Positions 10,841 to 20,889 of a stretch of DNA of 64,000 bases are shown here, one piece after another (within the stretch, counting starts at the first letter, position 1; every line of letters begins with the position of its first letter). The translations under genes and the position numbers were made by a program. The notes beneath the pieces are model-generated. The model saw nothing but the letters and a program-made list of their open reading frames with translations, did no database searches and was not told where the DNA came from. Source of the stretch: Atriophallophorus winterbourni (taxonomy: Eukaryota; Platyhelminthes; Trematoda; Plagiorchiida; Microphallidae); assembly GCA_013407085.1 (NCBI GenBank), contig JACCGJ010001503.1, positions 38,548-102,547 on the forward strand. The letters run 5' to 3'.

Positions 10841-11190
10841 ATCCGGAATGCAAAGAAATTTGAGTGCAATCGGTTAGAGAAGTCTTTGGGTAACGTTTTA
10901 CTTCTGACAGAAGCTTTTTGTTCACTTGTATTAGATTGATGTGGACACACACTGTGAGGAAAATGGACCACTGATCCTGGTCATTCCCACGAGACGTGAC
11001 ACAGTGTTGGCGTACTATAGGCTGTTTAGCGGTAAGGTCAAATAAGTGGCGGTGGGTTGACTACTACTTAATCATGTTCCCTGTCCTGACTATCACCCTT
11101 GGTCTGACGAAGCTTCTGTGTCAGAAGTGAAACGTTACCCAAAAACTGCTCTAACCGATTGCACTCAAATTTCTTTGCATTAATAACAGC
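10841..11190 (+). mobile_element. Penelope-like element terminal region, fold-back copy
   Basis: 10846-10912 ('aatgcaaagaaatttgagtg'...) is repeated in inverted orientation at 11112-11188, about 70 bp per arm. The reverse complement of 10918-11188 matches 46165-46440, which adjoins the Penelope-like RT near 46.5 kb. Penelope-like elements often have inverted terminal repeats (pLTRs). No RT is here, so this is a solo terminal structure. The left arm has lost a few bases of the ribozyme loop. Confidence 0.65.
11104..11133 (+). ncRNA. Hammerhead ribozyme motif of the Penelope-like terminal repeat
   Basis: Bases 11104-11110 are ctgacga (CUGANGA core, N7 is free) and 11129-11133 are gaaac, separated by a potential stem II (cttct..agaag, closing pair A-U, one bulged G). 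After GAAA comes the self-complementary CGU-type stem III (ACGU) and then a U at the cleavage position. Stem I can form as GGU before the core with ACC after the cleavage site. Hammerheads in Penelope-like elements are established; activity here is inferred. Confidence 0.6.
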
Positions 11191-11797
11191 ATGAATGAAA
11201 TTTTTAACTGAGAAATTATCGCTAGCAAAATTTTTACACCTAGTTCAACCTAATAGCAATCACCAAAAAACAAATCCTTATGAATCGGGGTCAAATGGTG
11301 TGAAAATTTGGCGCAGAAAGACCTTTATATTCCCACAATTTATTTTTCCACACTCATTTACTCGTAGTGTTCATTGACGTCCGAGCGGTTTGTGGTTTAT
11401 TAAATAGCTTGCATTCGTTCTCTCAACTTCCAGTATTTCTTATCAGCTATTTTTCCAAAAGTTGGTCATTAAGTCGATTTTGTGAGCTTTCATTTCTTGC
11501 TTCCCCACTAGATCAGGTTTTGATATTTCTAAATGATGTCGGGATACGTATCAGCCTTCGATCCTGCCAAATGTATCTCTTTATTCTGATAGGTATATTG
11601 TCCTTCGAATGTTTCTATTCAAACCATGCATCGTATTTTGTTCTCCTATGCTAAAATGTTGAATAGGTTCGCCTAAAGCGTTTTTTTATTTATTTTATAA
11701 CACTTGCATGTGCAATCATGGCATACTTGTGTACTGCGATGTTAACACCGCGGTAAAATTGTTTTGCCACTGGTATGTGGAAAATATTAATTTATCG

Positions 11798-11893
11798 TGT
11801 CTATCTAACCCTGGGCAACCCGACAGTATCTTAGCCCACTTGCAGTTTTTGATTGTGCGGCACTTTGCTTGGATCCGGTTTGTGATTTCATAC
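11798..11893 (+). repeat. SINE-like repeat, copy 4 (opposite orientation)
   Basis: Reverse-complement form: 'ccctgggcaacccgacagta', 'ttagcccacttgcagtt', 'tgtgcggcactttgcttgga', ending 'gatttcatacatactcatatg', a decayed TATG tail. Confidence 0.6.
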
Positions 11894-12139
11894 ATACTCA
11901 TATGACCATGGTTCATGAGGAGAAGGGTCATGAATACGCATACGCAACGATAATATTCGTAATGAGGTCTGTAGAACTAGATCGACCTGCACGGGCTACG
12001 GCGGTTTTATATCAAAGGATCACTCGGTACTCGTTACCGAGGTCTGCCGTTGTTTCTTATGACGATTATGTAAGAATATATTTGGATCGATTGCCAAGAA
12101 TATATGCATTCCGTCTATCACAATGTTAACTTACCGTTT

Positions 12140-12380
12140 CACATCCCCCGAAATTACACTTCACTACCGGTTTCTGGATGTTTGTCGTCATCAGGTGGAG
12201 ACAGTAAGATCAGGTTCAGTAAGCCCTAAAAAAGTGGATAAATGGTAAACAAGGTAATACTTGAATTCCACTGTTACATAGGGTTCGTACAACGAACCAC
12301 GATGTTCAAACACAGAATCACAAAGTGATTCTTGCTCAAGCACTCAATGCGCTTATGGATGACCAAAGTGATGTGTTGCT
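12140..12380 (-). repeat. 241-bp hammerhead repeat, array 1, unit 1
   Basis: The unit begins cacatcccccg and the next one begins at 12381, a period of 241. Each unit carries a hammerhead segment (minus strand), a conserved GTACAACGAACC hairpin (ggttcgt/acgaacc) near 12287-12303 and an 'agaatcac..gtgattct' palindrome near 12318-12340. In the sense (minus) direction the core is CUGAUGA (12194-12188) and GAAAC with ACCGGU following. Stem II pairing in this unit is weakened. Confidence 0.75.
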
Positions 12381-12614
12381 CACATCCCCCGCACTTACAC
12401 TCCACTACCGGTTTCTGGCTGTTTGCCGCCATCAGGTAGAGACAGTAAGATTAGGTTCATTGAGCCTGTGGATAAGTGGTAAGCAAGTGTATACTTGAAT
12501 TGCACTGTTGCATAGAGTTCGTACAACGAACCACGATGTTCAAACACAGAATCACATAGTGACTCGTGGTCAAGCACTCAAGGTGCCCATGTATGACGAA
12601 AGTAATGTGTTACT
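12381..12614 (-). repeat. 241-bp hammerhead repeat, array 1, unit 2
   Basis: Direct tandem copy of unit 1, 234 bp long. The hammerhead core reads CUGAUGG, losing the conserved A9, so it is probably inactive. ACCGGU and both hairpins are retained. Confidence 0.75.
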
Positions 12615-12696
12615 CATATCAACCGAAATTACACCACTACCGCTTTCTGGCTGTTTGCCGTCATCAGGTGGTGACAGGAAGATTATGTTCAGTGGC
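12615..12696 (-). repeat. 241-bp hammerhead repeat, array 1, unit 3 (truncated)
   Basis: Third tandem copy, stopping about 82 bp in. CUGAUGA is intact, but the palindrome ACCGGU is altered to AGCGGU. Confidence 0.7.
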
Positions 12697-12830
12697 AACA
12701 CATCATTTTGTTCATCCATAAGCGCATTGAGTGCTTGAACACGAATCACTATGTGATTCTGTGTTTTAACATCGTGGTTCGTTGTACGAACCCTATGCAT
12801 CAGTGGCATTCAAGTATAATCTTGTATACT
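12697..12830 (+). repeat. 241-bp hammerhead repeat, inverted partial unit
   Basis: 'gcaacacatca', 'ccataagcgcattgagtgct', 'tatgtgattctgtgtt', 'ggttcgttgtacgaacc' and 'ggcattcaagtataat' are the reverse complement of the second half of units 1-3. The junction at about 12697 makes a head-to-head arrangement with unit 3. Confidence 0.7.
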
Positions 12831-13401
12831 GTTTCATTGTTATTTAAATTAAGTGACACCATGCCGAATCTCACGTCTACTCACTTTCGAACTAAGTTTA
12901 TAGTTACAAGTTGTACAACAAATTTGCGTATATGAATTACTTCCTTTCCCGATGAATTTTTCTTTTCGTTGCAGTTGCTACAAAAAATGAATTTCACACT
13001 GGCTCTCTGTGATCCGTTTGATCTATCGATATTTGAAATTAAAACACATTTATCACGGCAAAATTTCTACAACGGAATTAGCTTTCTTTTCGTTTAATCT
13101 TTGCAGACTTACTTTTTTAAACAGAATGTATTTGTTATACGGTTTATTGAATAAAACTAACATGTTCTCCGTGATTTGGGATTTTACGCATCAATTTTCG
13201 TGCTCTATTTTCTAGTAACCTCTAAAGCTTGCTCGCTGACGGTTTTTCGAAGGTCTTGTAGAAAAGAACTAATATTTGACTAAAATCCCTTTTTTGTGAA
13301 CATCACACATAATTCGAGTGAAGGATATCCTTTTCTGGATTTCACATCAAGCCATACGATGTGGAAAGTGAAAAAGCGAATATCTGAGCAACACCAGAGT
13401 T

Positions 13402-13775
13402 ATGTATTGTAGTGCTCACATCCTCATCCCTTACACACCACTACCGGTTTCTGGCTGTCTGCCGTCATCCGGTGGAGACAGTAAGACCAGGTTCAGCGAG
13501 CATTGAAACAGCGGAAAAGCGGTAAACAAAGTTAAACTTGTATGCCACTGTTATATAGGGTTCGTACAACGAACCACGATGTTCAAATACAGAATCACAA
13601 AGTGATTCCTGGCCAAGCACTCGAGGCGCATATTGAAGACCGATGTATTGTGGTGCTCACATCCTCATCCCTTACACACCACTACCGGTTTCTGGCTGTT
13701 TGCCGTCATCAGGCGGAGACAGTAAGATCAGTTTCAGTGAGCCTTGAAACAGTGGAAAAGCGGTAAACAAAGTTA
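13402..13775 (-). mobile_element. 241-bp hammerhead repeat, 1.5-unit copy with 12-bp flanking direct repeat
   Basis: Two direct units start at 13417 and 13658 (period 241), the second incomplete. The insertion is bracketed by aacaccagagtt at 13390-13401 and 13776-13787, a perfect 12-bp direct repeat consistent with a target-site duplication. A monomer-and-a-half bounded by a target duplication is what integration of a multimeric or circular RNA copy would leave. The family has no open reading frame and would need a LINE or other RT in trans. Confidence 0.7.
13679..13716 (-). ncRNA. Best-preserved hammerhead ribozyme of the 241-bp family
   Basis: On the minus strand: helix I strand CCGC (13716-13713), CUGAUGA (13712-13706), stem II GGC/GCC around an AAACA loop, GAAA (13692-13689), stem III ACCGGU (13689-13684, self-complementary), A at position 17 (13683), then helix I strand GUGG (13682-13679), which pairs with CCGC by one wobble. 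All core bases are present. The closing position of stem II is C-A rather than the usual G-C, in this and the other copies. With a six-base palindromic stem III the motif is expected to act as a dimer. Confidence 0.65.
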
Positions 13776-15360
13776 AACACCAGAGTTGTTTTTAAACAAA
13801 AGTTGTTCTAAGAAGATCATCGACTCAATCCTACCCCACCCGAGTGAAACTAGAAGATGTGTTCTCTGCCGTTTACGTTTCACGAAGACTTGGTTGGAGT
13901 ACAACTGAAGCAATCACGATCCAAATCTTTCTGTCGAACTTACGTGTCCAAAAACAATTATTTCGGGTTCTCTCATTGCCGTGGACAACATCGATATCGA
14001 CCGAACCAGCTTAAGCTGTAACACGTGACATATATTATTAGCAACCATGTACTGAGACTCGTGATATAGCTAACTCTCGATGCGAAATGGCTCCTCTCGT
14101 AAAGGGATCCAATTTTCAAGCGTCTGATTGTCTCGCGTCTGTCTAAAATGCAATCAACATTTCGGCTAAACATTGATTCTGCTCTTTGATTCTAGATTAA
14201 ATCATTTAATTTCTTGATCATGGTTGCTCGATATCCGGTTTTCGAAATACTCTCACCATTAGACTCTCGTTTGGAACGTTATTAGGACATTTTTCATGCA
14301 ACTTAATAGGTTTGTTGATAGTCTAAAAAGCAAATATCTCTACAAAAACCAGAGAATAATATGGGAACTACGAATAATGTATCGAGCAAAAACGGAGTTT
14401 ACAACATAATCGGGTAGATTCTTCTAAGTAAAACAAACTCACACGGCAAAAATGTCTTCTACAGTTGAGTCGCGAGTGAGGGACATTTAGAGTCGATGTG
14501 TGAATCTCTTGTATTACACGCGTCCCGTAGATTAAATAAGCATTATAGAGGGTGATTTGCGGTAGTCAAAATATTTTAAACCAAATCCACTCGGAGACGA
14601 CGAAGTGGATAATCGAATAAATTCAGGGTTTTGATTCGCTCATTGTATGGTTTCCGCCTGAGTCCGACAACAAGTTTGTAGCATGATGTTATATTATTAG
14701 CAAATTCGTAACATAATTTTAAACAGTATTTGAACTGCATATTCCATCATTGGTCTGATGTACGCACTTCAGAACCTCCCGAAAATTCTCTTTAGGTTTT
14801 AAAATTTCTGTGGTTTTCCGGTCGGCGTAGTTACAGTGTCTCGACATCCCCTAGGGTGCTGCTTATCAGCACACCCAAGTCAATTTGTTCCAAGGTCCAC
14901 GAGAGGCTGTGCGCACCACATATTTTCGGAGGTTAAACATGTGACAATTGAAAATTGAAGAATAGGCGATCTTTTAGGGACCAAATATGGAGCTTGTGCA
15001 GATCATTCTGGAGCAGTGCGCAATCTTCCGACTTATTCATCATCGACCACACTTTTATATCGCCAGCGAACTGTACGATTATACACTTGATGAGAGCCGA
15101 CATGTAATTGGCATAAAGTGCGAACAACATCGTTTCGAGGACGTATCCCTGAGACAGTCCACTTGTCACGGCTACCGACTTCAACAAAGCACCGTCCACA
15201 GAGACTTGAACGAGCCGATCGGTCAGGCAATTTCTTTACCAGGTTAATAGGCTGCCAGCGATACCACGACATTTCTGTTTCTTCAAGAATATACTGCGGT
15301 TTAGGCGGTCAAGGGCTTTCAACCTATCCAGGTAGTATACATGAATGGTATAATCCCAAC

Positions 15361-15929
15361 GGTGTCCGGTCACTTAATCGTCAGACAATTAATCGTCAGA
15401 CACTTAATCGCCGACACTTAATTCCTAGACACATAATCACAAGACATTTGATCCCCAGACACTTAATCTTCAGTCACTTAATCCCCAGTTTGATAACTTC
15501 TGGTTTTAAGAACGTCAATTTTTTGTAGTTGACTATCGCTGAATTGCTCGAGATGTCACACCATGCAACGAAAAATAAGTGAACTAGGGATAAAAGCAGA
15601 TAATGAGGCTGTCGATCATTTACGCCTAATTATTATGCCGTTGAATGATGCATTACAGTCACTCTTTTCTTGCCAACATCCCACCATGTGGACGTTTCTT
15701 AACGGTTTGCGAATGGATTGCCAACAGCATACGGTCTCAGTTCTTCAAGCAAGTGCTGGGGTTCATATCAAACAGAAAAAGAAGTATGCTGAGATATGCG
15801 GATTCGTCAGAAGTTATCAAACTGACTGACTGAAGATTAAGTGACTGGGGATGAAGTGACTTGAGGATTAAATGTCTGGTGGTTAAGTGTCTAAGGATTA
15901 AGTGTCGACGATTAAGTGTCAGTAAACCC
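15361..15929. mobile_element. Mutator-like fold-back element with tandem-repeat arms, copy 1
   Basis: The ends are long imperfect inverted arms built of degenerate 15-17 bp units resembling cacttaatccccaga (left arm 15367-15500; right arm 15828-15925 as ctggggattaagtg forms). The direct repeat atcccaac occurs at 15353-15360 and 15930-15937, an 8-bp (perhaps 9 with one mismatch) target duplication as expected for Mutator-like elements. The core encodes a transposase C-terminal remnant. The insert interrupts the CR1 remnant exactly, and frames on both sides line up when it is removed. Confidence 0.75.
15563..15829 (+). pseudogene. MULE transposase C-terminal remnant
   Basis: The frame encodes ADNEAVDHLRLIIMPLNDAL then QSLFSCQHPTMWTFLNGLRM and CQQHTVSVLQASAGVHIKQK. 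It fits the MULE transposase C-terminal pattern in which a 'NN.VEGWH..F.SLF...HP..W.FL..L' block follows the catalytic domain. The second copy (24.2 kb) preserves the Trp-His as ECWHHALQSLFSCQNPTM. Upstream catalytic DDE residues are absent, so the element is non-autonomous. Confidence 0.6.
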
Positions 15930-16269
15930 ATCCCAACATCTACTGCTCGAGTCCATTCGTTATTATATGGATGAGGCTAGTTAGGAAGTAGTATCCCTTT
16001 CTAAAACTGTGTTGGTCTCGCGAAAAATTGCCTATTTTCTTCACGGTATTTGCTGTTTGTTTGATGGTTTTAAAAACTGAACTCGTTTTGAGCGGAATAA
16101 TCGCTATTTGCAAGCTCAAATAACCGAAAGAATACGCATATAAACTCCGATTCAGTCTATGAAAGATTTTAAGTTGCGTTCTACAGAGTGAAAAATAATT
16201 TGCATTCATAAGTTGTTAAGTGGAGTGACGAGGAAAGTTTGTTATGATGCATGGTAGTGAAATCCAATA

Positions 16270-17380
16270 GGAAGTTGCCGAGCTGATGCCGCTCTACTCG
16301 TTCACGAAACTTGGTTGAATGCATGTTCCGTTCGAGGAGTAAGCACAACTCATTTTAGTTCGTTTGTGCTTGCTCTTTAATAGATTGCTTAGCTGTTTAA
16401 GGTCCCGCCATTTCCAGTCAGTTAGGATATTATTTGTTCATGGACTGGTGTTAATACTATATGGCTATTTTGAACAATGTTAACGTTTAATAGGGTCTCA
16501 CACGGGTATCTGTTAACGAGGAGCAGTTCCGTTACGAAACGGAATGAACTGTAAGCGGCTGATGCAGGCCGTTATACCGTTTGAAAATATTCAAGTGTAT
16601 CTGAACAAAATGTTCGTCTATTCTCACCAATGGTATATCTATTAGACACAGGCGCATCTTGATTATAATCTCGTATAACGTTTTACGGTTTGTAATAAAA
16701 TTTCTGATCGCAATGGCAGAATGAGAATACTCATCACGTACGGTAAACTGATTGAAGACAAACAAAACGGTGCTTACTCATATAACAATCAATGTGAGCA
16801 GCAAGTGATTCATCCGTGTTTTATTCTCATAGAACCTGTTTGAGCATGCCATGATCAACACCCATGTGTAGTGCTAAACACACGCTTACGTGGAATCTAC
16901 ATTAGGTCACGAACCGCGGCAAAAACGGTATACTAGTTATACAAGCCATTACATTCGTCCCTATTTTACTCGTTCACCAAACACAAAGCAAGTTGACTTT
17001 AATCTTTATGCACCCGGGTCCTAAATATATCATTCTAATGAACATTTTAACAGGAAGAAACTTAATCTTGGTACAGCCTATTTGGATTTCTAGTTATCAA
17101 TGGACAAAAAGGATAACTTTTAATTTCGTTGCATGTCATATTAATAACAACCTTCTTTCTGAATGCCATGTGAATTGGATTTGATTTGTTAAAAAAGTTA
17201 TTCATAGGTCGTTTAAACTACATTCCAAAGTTGAGCGCATGATATGAGATAGGGTTTTGATGAAAAATCCAAAGCAAATCCGTTAAGCAGATCGCACCAT
17301 TACTATTACTCCAGATCGTTTCATAATTTAACATAATTTCATTTGTCGCCAAAGTAGACCTTTCATTAGTCTTTAGCTGT
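16270..17380. other. No gene or recognised repeat
   Basis: AT-rich sequence with frames up to 77 codons and no family signature. No match to other parts of the window was noticed. Confidence 0.35.
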
Positions 17381-17389
17381 TCAAGATTT

Positions 17390-18165
17390 AAGAAATTTTG
17401 GCGACAAAATCACATAGCTTCACAATTACCATTGCATAGTATATTCGTTCATGAAAAAGAAATAAAACATAATCATGTAGTGACACGTATAGTCAAATGC
17501 AATACTTACTGTGAGACTGGGCACCATTGCTGAGGAAGGATATCTCACTACTTGACAAGATTTATCATCGTGCGACAAAATTGGTCTCCCGTTACAGAAA
17601 TGTGCATTTCAAAGAGCGAATGTTAGAACTAAATCTACAAGATTTTACCCAACGACGGATACGGAGTGACCTTCTGTTGGCATTCAAAATCTTGCATACT
17701 GAAAATCCTCCCTTAAAACACTTGCTAAAACCAAATGGCCTTATTCGAACACGAAAGCATTCAAAGGCTTTAAGCATTCTCGATAGGATATTCGTCGTAA
17801 TTATTGCTCGGTAAGAATTTGTTTCACTTGGATTATTTTGATTGAAGAAATCACACGCTTGGAATCTGTTAAGGTTTTCGCTTCCAAACTCGATGAGTTT
17901 ATGACGATCCATGCGGTATGTGACTCTCTCTATTGATTTTTGAGAGATTTTATATTTTTTATTCCATATACATTGCCATCCTATGGTTAGTGTTAAGCTT
18001 ACTGCTTTTTCTTCCATAAAACTTTCTGAGTTCTGAGTTAATATGGCGGCGTAATCAATTCGTTATGCAGCAAATACGTGTCCGAATTTCGAATGAATGT
18101 TTCGACGCTGGGAGCGGTAACAATAGTGCTGAGGAGTGTATTCCAAAGAAAATAGACACGTACAA
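17390..18165. repeat. Unclassified interspersed repeat, interrupted by a CR1 tail
   Basis: 17400-17490 ('catagcttcacaattac', 'catgaaaaagaaataaaa') and 18065-18150 ('cgaatgaatgtttcgacgct', 'gggagcggtaacaatag') match 34430-34510 and 34560-34650, which are contiguous there. The 34.4-kb copy is therefore the uninterrupted form and the 520 bp between the halves here (17518-18044) is the inserted CR1 fragment. Confidence 0.6.
17518..18044 (+). mobile_element. CR1-like element, 3' fragment
   Basis: The frame from 17527 encodes MLRKDISLLDKIYHRATKLV, FKERMLELNLQDFTQRRIRS and DLLLAFKILHTENPPLKHLL, the region after the RT palm also seen at 56.1-56.4 kb. The 3' UTR contains catcctatggttagtgttaa, then a terminal ttctgagttctgag repeat ending near 18040. 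It is 5'-truncated, with the reading frame broken near 17790. Confidence 0.75.
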
Positions 18166-18169
18166 CATC

Positions 18170-20880
18170 ATTAATAACCGTTCACTTCATCTAAGCAGCT
18201 GGCTATGGACGTTAGTGAACATACCGTCTGCGCATGATGAAATAGCCACCACATTCAGAAGGATGATTCAAGGATTTTAATTGATATATTATCGTGCAAC
18301 CTTTCAAATCCAACAGAAATGTGTTTGTTGTTTTAATTTGAACGCGATTTATTTGCACGTTAAAGTATAATAGAAATACTATTTCACGACCACTCACTTT
18401 TGCTCACCTATTTCCTTCTCAGTTGAGTCATATTTGTTGAATAAAACCTATTTTTGTTTATAGCTTCATAATAAAAGCTACGTTAGTGTAAAGGATCACA
18501 TTTCCGATAGTTCATATCGATCTCTACTAAACGTACGCGAAAGAAATCAAAAATAGATCCGATCGATATCAAACACTAGACAGGAAATATATGTTACGTG
18601 ATATTACTCAATCTGCTTGTGTTTTTGTTGCTGTTGTCTAAGGCAATAAAATGACCTAAATAAATTATAATCTTGTATTTATATTCTTTTTAATTGTACA
18701 GGTATTTGATTTTCCATAAATATTGAAGACATGTTTCTGAATACAGAAGGTTAGTTTATAGATTTTGAGAAGCTGGCCTCAAAATGCTCCAGTTAAGTCT
18801 CATGATGTATTGTGCTGAGTGATGCAAACACTATCAAAGCCAACATATAGCCAGAAGATGTTCTAGTAATGTGTAAAGCTCGACATAGGTCATCAAGTGA
18901 ATTCTGAGGATGTGTTTCTATTGGCGGTTTGGAGTCCCCAAACGTTGTTAGTGAGCCCTTGTGGTTAATAGGGGTGGTCAATGAGATTATGATCCTCCAA
19001 ATATACAGAAACCTACTTGTTCAAAATCGAATTCTAAGCTGGTAAGACGTCAATTTGTATGCAGCCTGAAAAATGATTAACAAAACTACGGAATAACTGC
19101 CTTCCTCGTCATTATCGCATTATTCATGTGTACTTACTATCTCAATTAGACCACGACTGGTATCATGAATCTATCTTTCCCCAAACTTTATGTACAATTT
19201 TCCAAAATGAGAATCGTATGTTGAAAGGCAAAACCTTAACAGGAAATCATGAGAGCTTGCAGATGATGTTATTAAACCAATTAACCATAGATAATTCATT
19301 ACCGAGATGCCAAAGCAAAATGAAGCGATCGGCATTTTGTCAAGAGCAGATTTGGTTTGAACAGATCGAGCAAGCGAAGTAACCGAAGCTGTTTGGCTTG
19401 ATGTCAATCAAACCCCTAAGGATTAGACAAAGCAAACCGAGTGACAATACTCTTTGCAACCAATTCTGTAGGATTTTGATCAGGCTTAACATCAAAAAAT
19501 ATGTGCTATTATTTGCGCAAAGTATGTAACGAATGAAAAAGCATTATAATGAAACCGGTACACATTCATCAAAACATAACACAAAACATCAACAAGTTAT
19601 ATATTTTCACAGTTGTTGAATTGCAGTAACCCTTCGCGAGAGATATCGCGAGCGAATTTGAAGAAGGACCTTAATATAGATACGTACTATGTAAAAATAA
19701 ATTACATTTGCTTCCTTTATTCGATATAAGGCTTCAGATTTAACTAAATCTTCGAAGATCGGCCAGAAGTATTGGTGTTCAAGTCCCACGTATAATATTG
19801 CAATAGTATTGATTAAGCCTGGTTGGCATATGAATATGTCTGCAAACGAAAGTGACCATTTCGTCATAATAGCTGACTTCCGATTGTTATTAAACCTTCA
19901 AATCGGATGTATTGCTGACTCCTTATTTCTAGTTTAGGAAAAAGATGATGCTGCAATTTCAAATAACCTCAAAATTAGCTAGCATCGGTGGTATTTTTAG
20001 TATACTGATCAGAGTCAAATCCGGTCAATTTCTATGTATTATCAATTCCGATTGGATTAAGCACTACAATTGGGAACATTCAATTTAATAATGCCTCAAA
20101 CTCGTGCGCATTTCGAGAAAATATTTCGAGCGTAGCTTTTGAAGTTAATTTATCATCAAGTGAAGCATATTTGCGGATAATTTCCAACCCAATATCATCA
20201 AATTTCAAAGACCGGAACAACATGCTCCTAATAAACTTATGAGGTTTAGCAAATTTTGAAGTGGTTTCCATCGCACATTCATAGAAATACGAATTTTTTT
20301 AATTTCATCGTTCTAACCGCATCCACATGTGTGTTTCCATGTGATTGAACAAGCTTGGTCGCGACAGCCTTATCCAAATGTCTCAAATGCTCAACTTGCT
20401 CAACGGGTTGTTTTACTTTGCATGTGACACATTGATTCCGGCATCAAAAATTATGCGGGATTTCACTTGGCATTCGGGTTTTCCTGCTCCAGGGTTCCAC
20501 CTGCTGTCTTTCTGTCACGTGACGGTGCTCTTACTGCCAAATGAACTGCAATCGATTAACTCATTCGACTCATATGTGGGTGATGTGCGTGAAAATTCGA
20601 CACCGAATTAGCATATCTTTACTCAGTGATTATCAATCAGTTAGAGATTTCGAAGTATGTTTCTTTCAATTCAAGGCCCATGGAATTTATTCATTGGACA
20701 AGAGCTGACCGATTCGTAAAAAATGACGAAGTTTAGTTTAAATTTTGATCTTGGTATGAGATGCTCACGCATCATGTAGGCGCTGCCTATAACACCAGTC
20801 TCTTAAACAATTGTGGTGTTAGTTCAAGTGACAAATACTACTACTGTTATTGTAAGTTTTAGTATCAGTTCGGTTGAGAT
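18170..20880. other. No confident gene; two minus-strand open frames of unknown origin
   Basis: The minus frame at 20271-20080 (METTSKFAKPHKFIRSMLFR ... HEFEALLN) has regular amino-acid composition and could be a terminal exon or a degraded mobile-element ORF. The minus frame at 19867-19607 is less protein-like. Neither could be assigned to a family. Confidence 0.25.
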
Positions 20881-20889
20881 GCAAAGCAT

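Larger units (their letters stand above)
14715..16080 (-). mobile_element. CR1-like element remnant, split by a fold-back transposon
   Basis: Reading on the minus strand: RDQHSFRKGYYFLTSL (about 16015-15965) matches the 'QYGFR..YSCLTNLL' RT block. After the insert, RT motifs continue with LDRLKALDRLNRSIFLKK (the 'LD.SKAFDRVNHS' block), VDGALLKSVAVTSGLSQGYV (15199-15140), FAGDIKVW (the FADD box, with the second Asp context changed) and RVYIRPMMEYAVQ (about 14770-14735). Many stops and substitutions show an old dead copy. The catalytic FADD is FAGD. Confidence 0.7.

Noticed and set aside
12280..12310. tRNA-like B box (ggttcgtacaac) in the 241-bp repeat, suggesting a tRNA-derived SINE
   Set aside because: The sequence is part of a conserved palindrome with compensatory changes, no A box is seen at the right distance, and the unit carries a hammerhead instead.
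12140..13790. Spaced repeats that could be read as a CRISPR array
   Set aside because: The units are 241 bp, contiguous, without spacers, and in a eukaryotic context.
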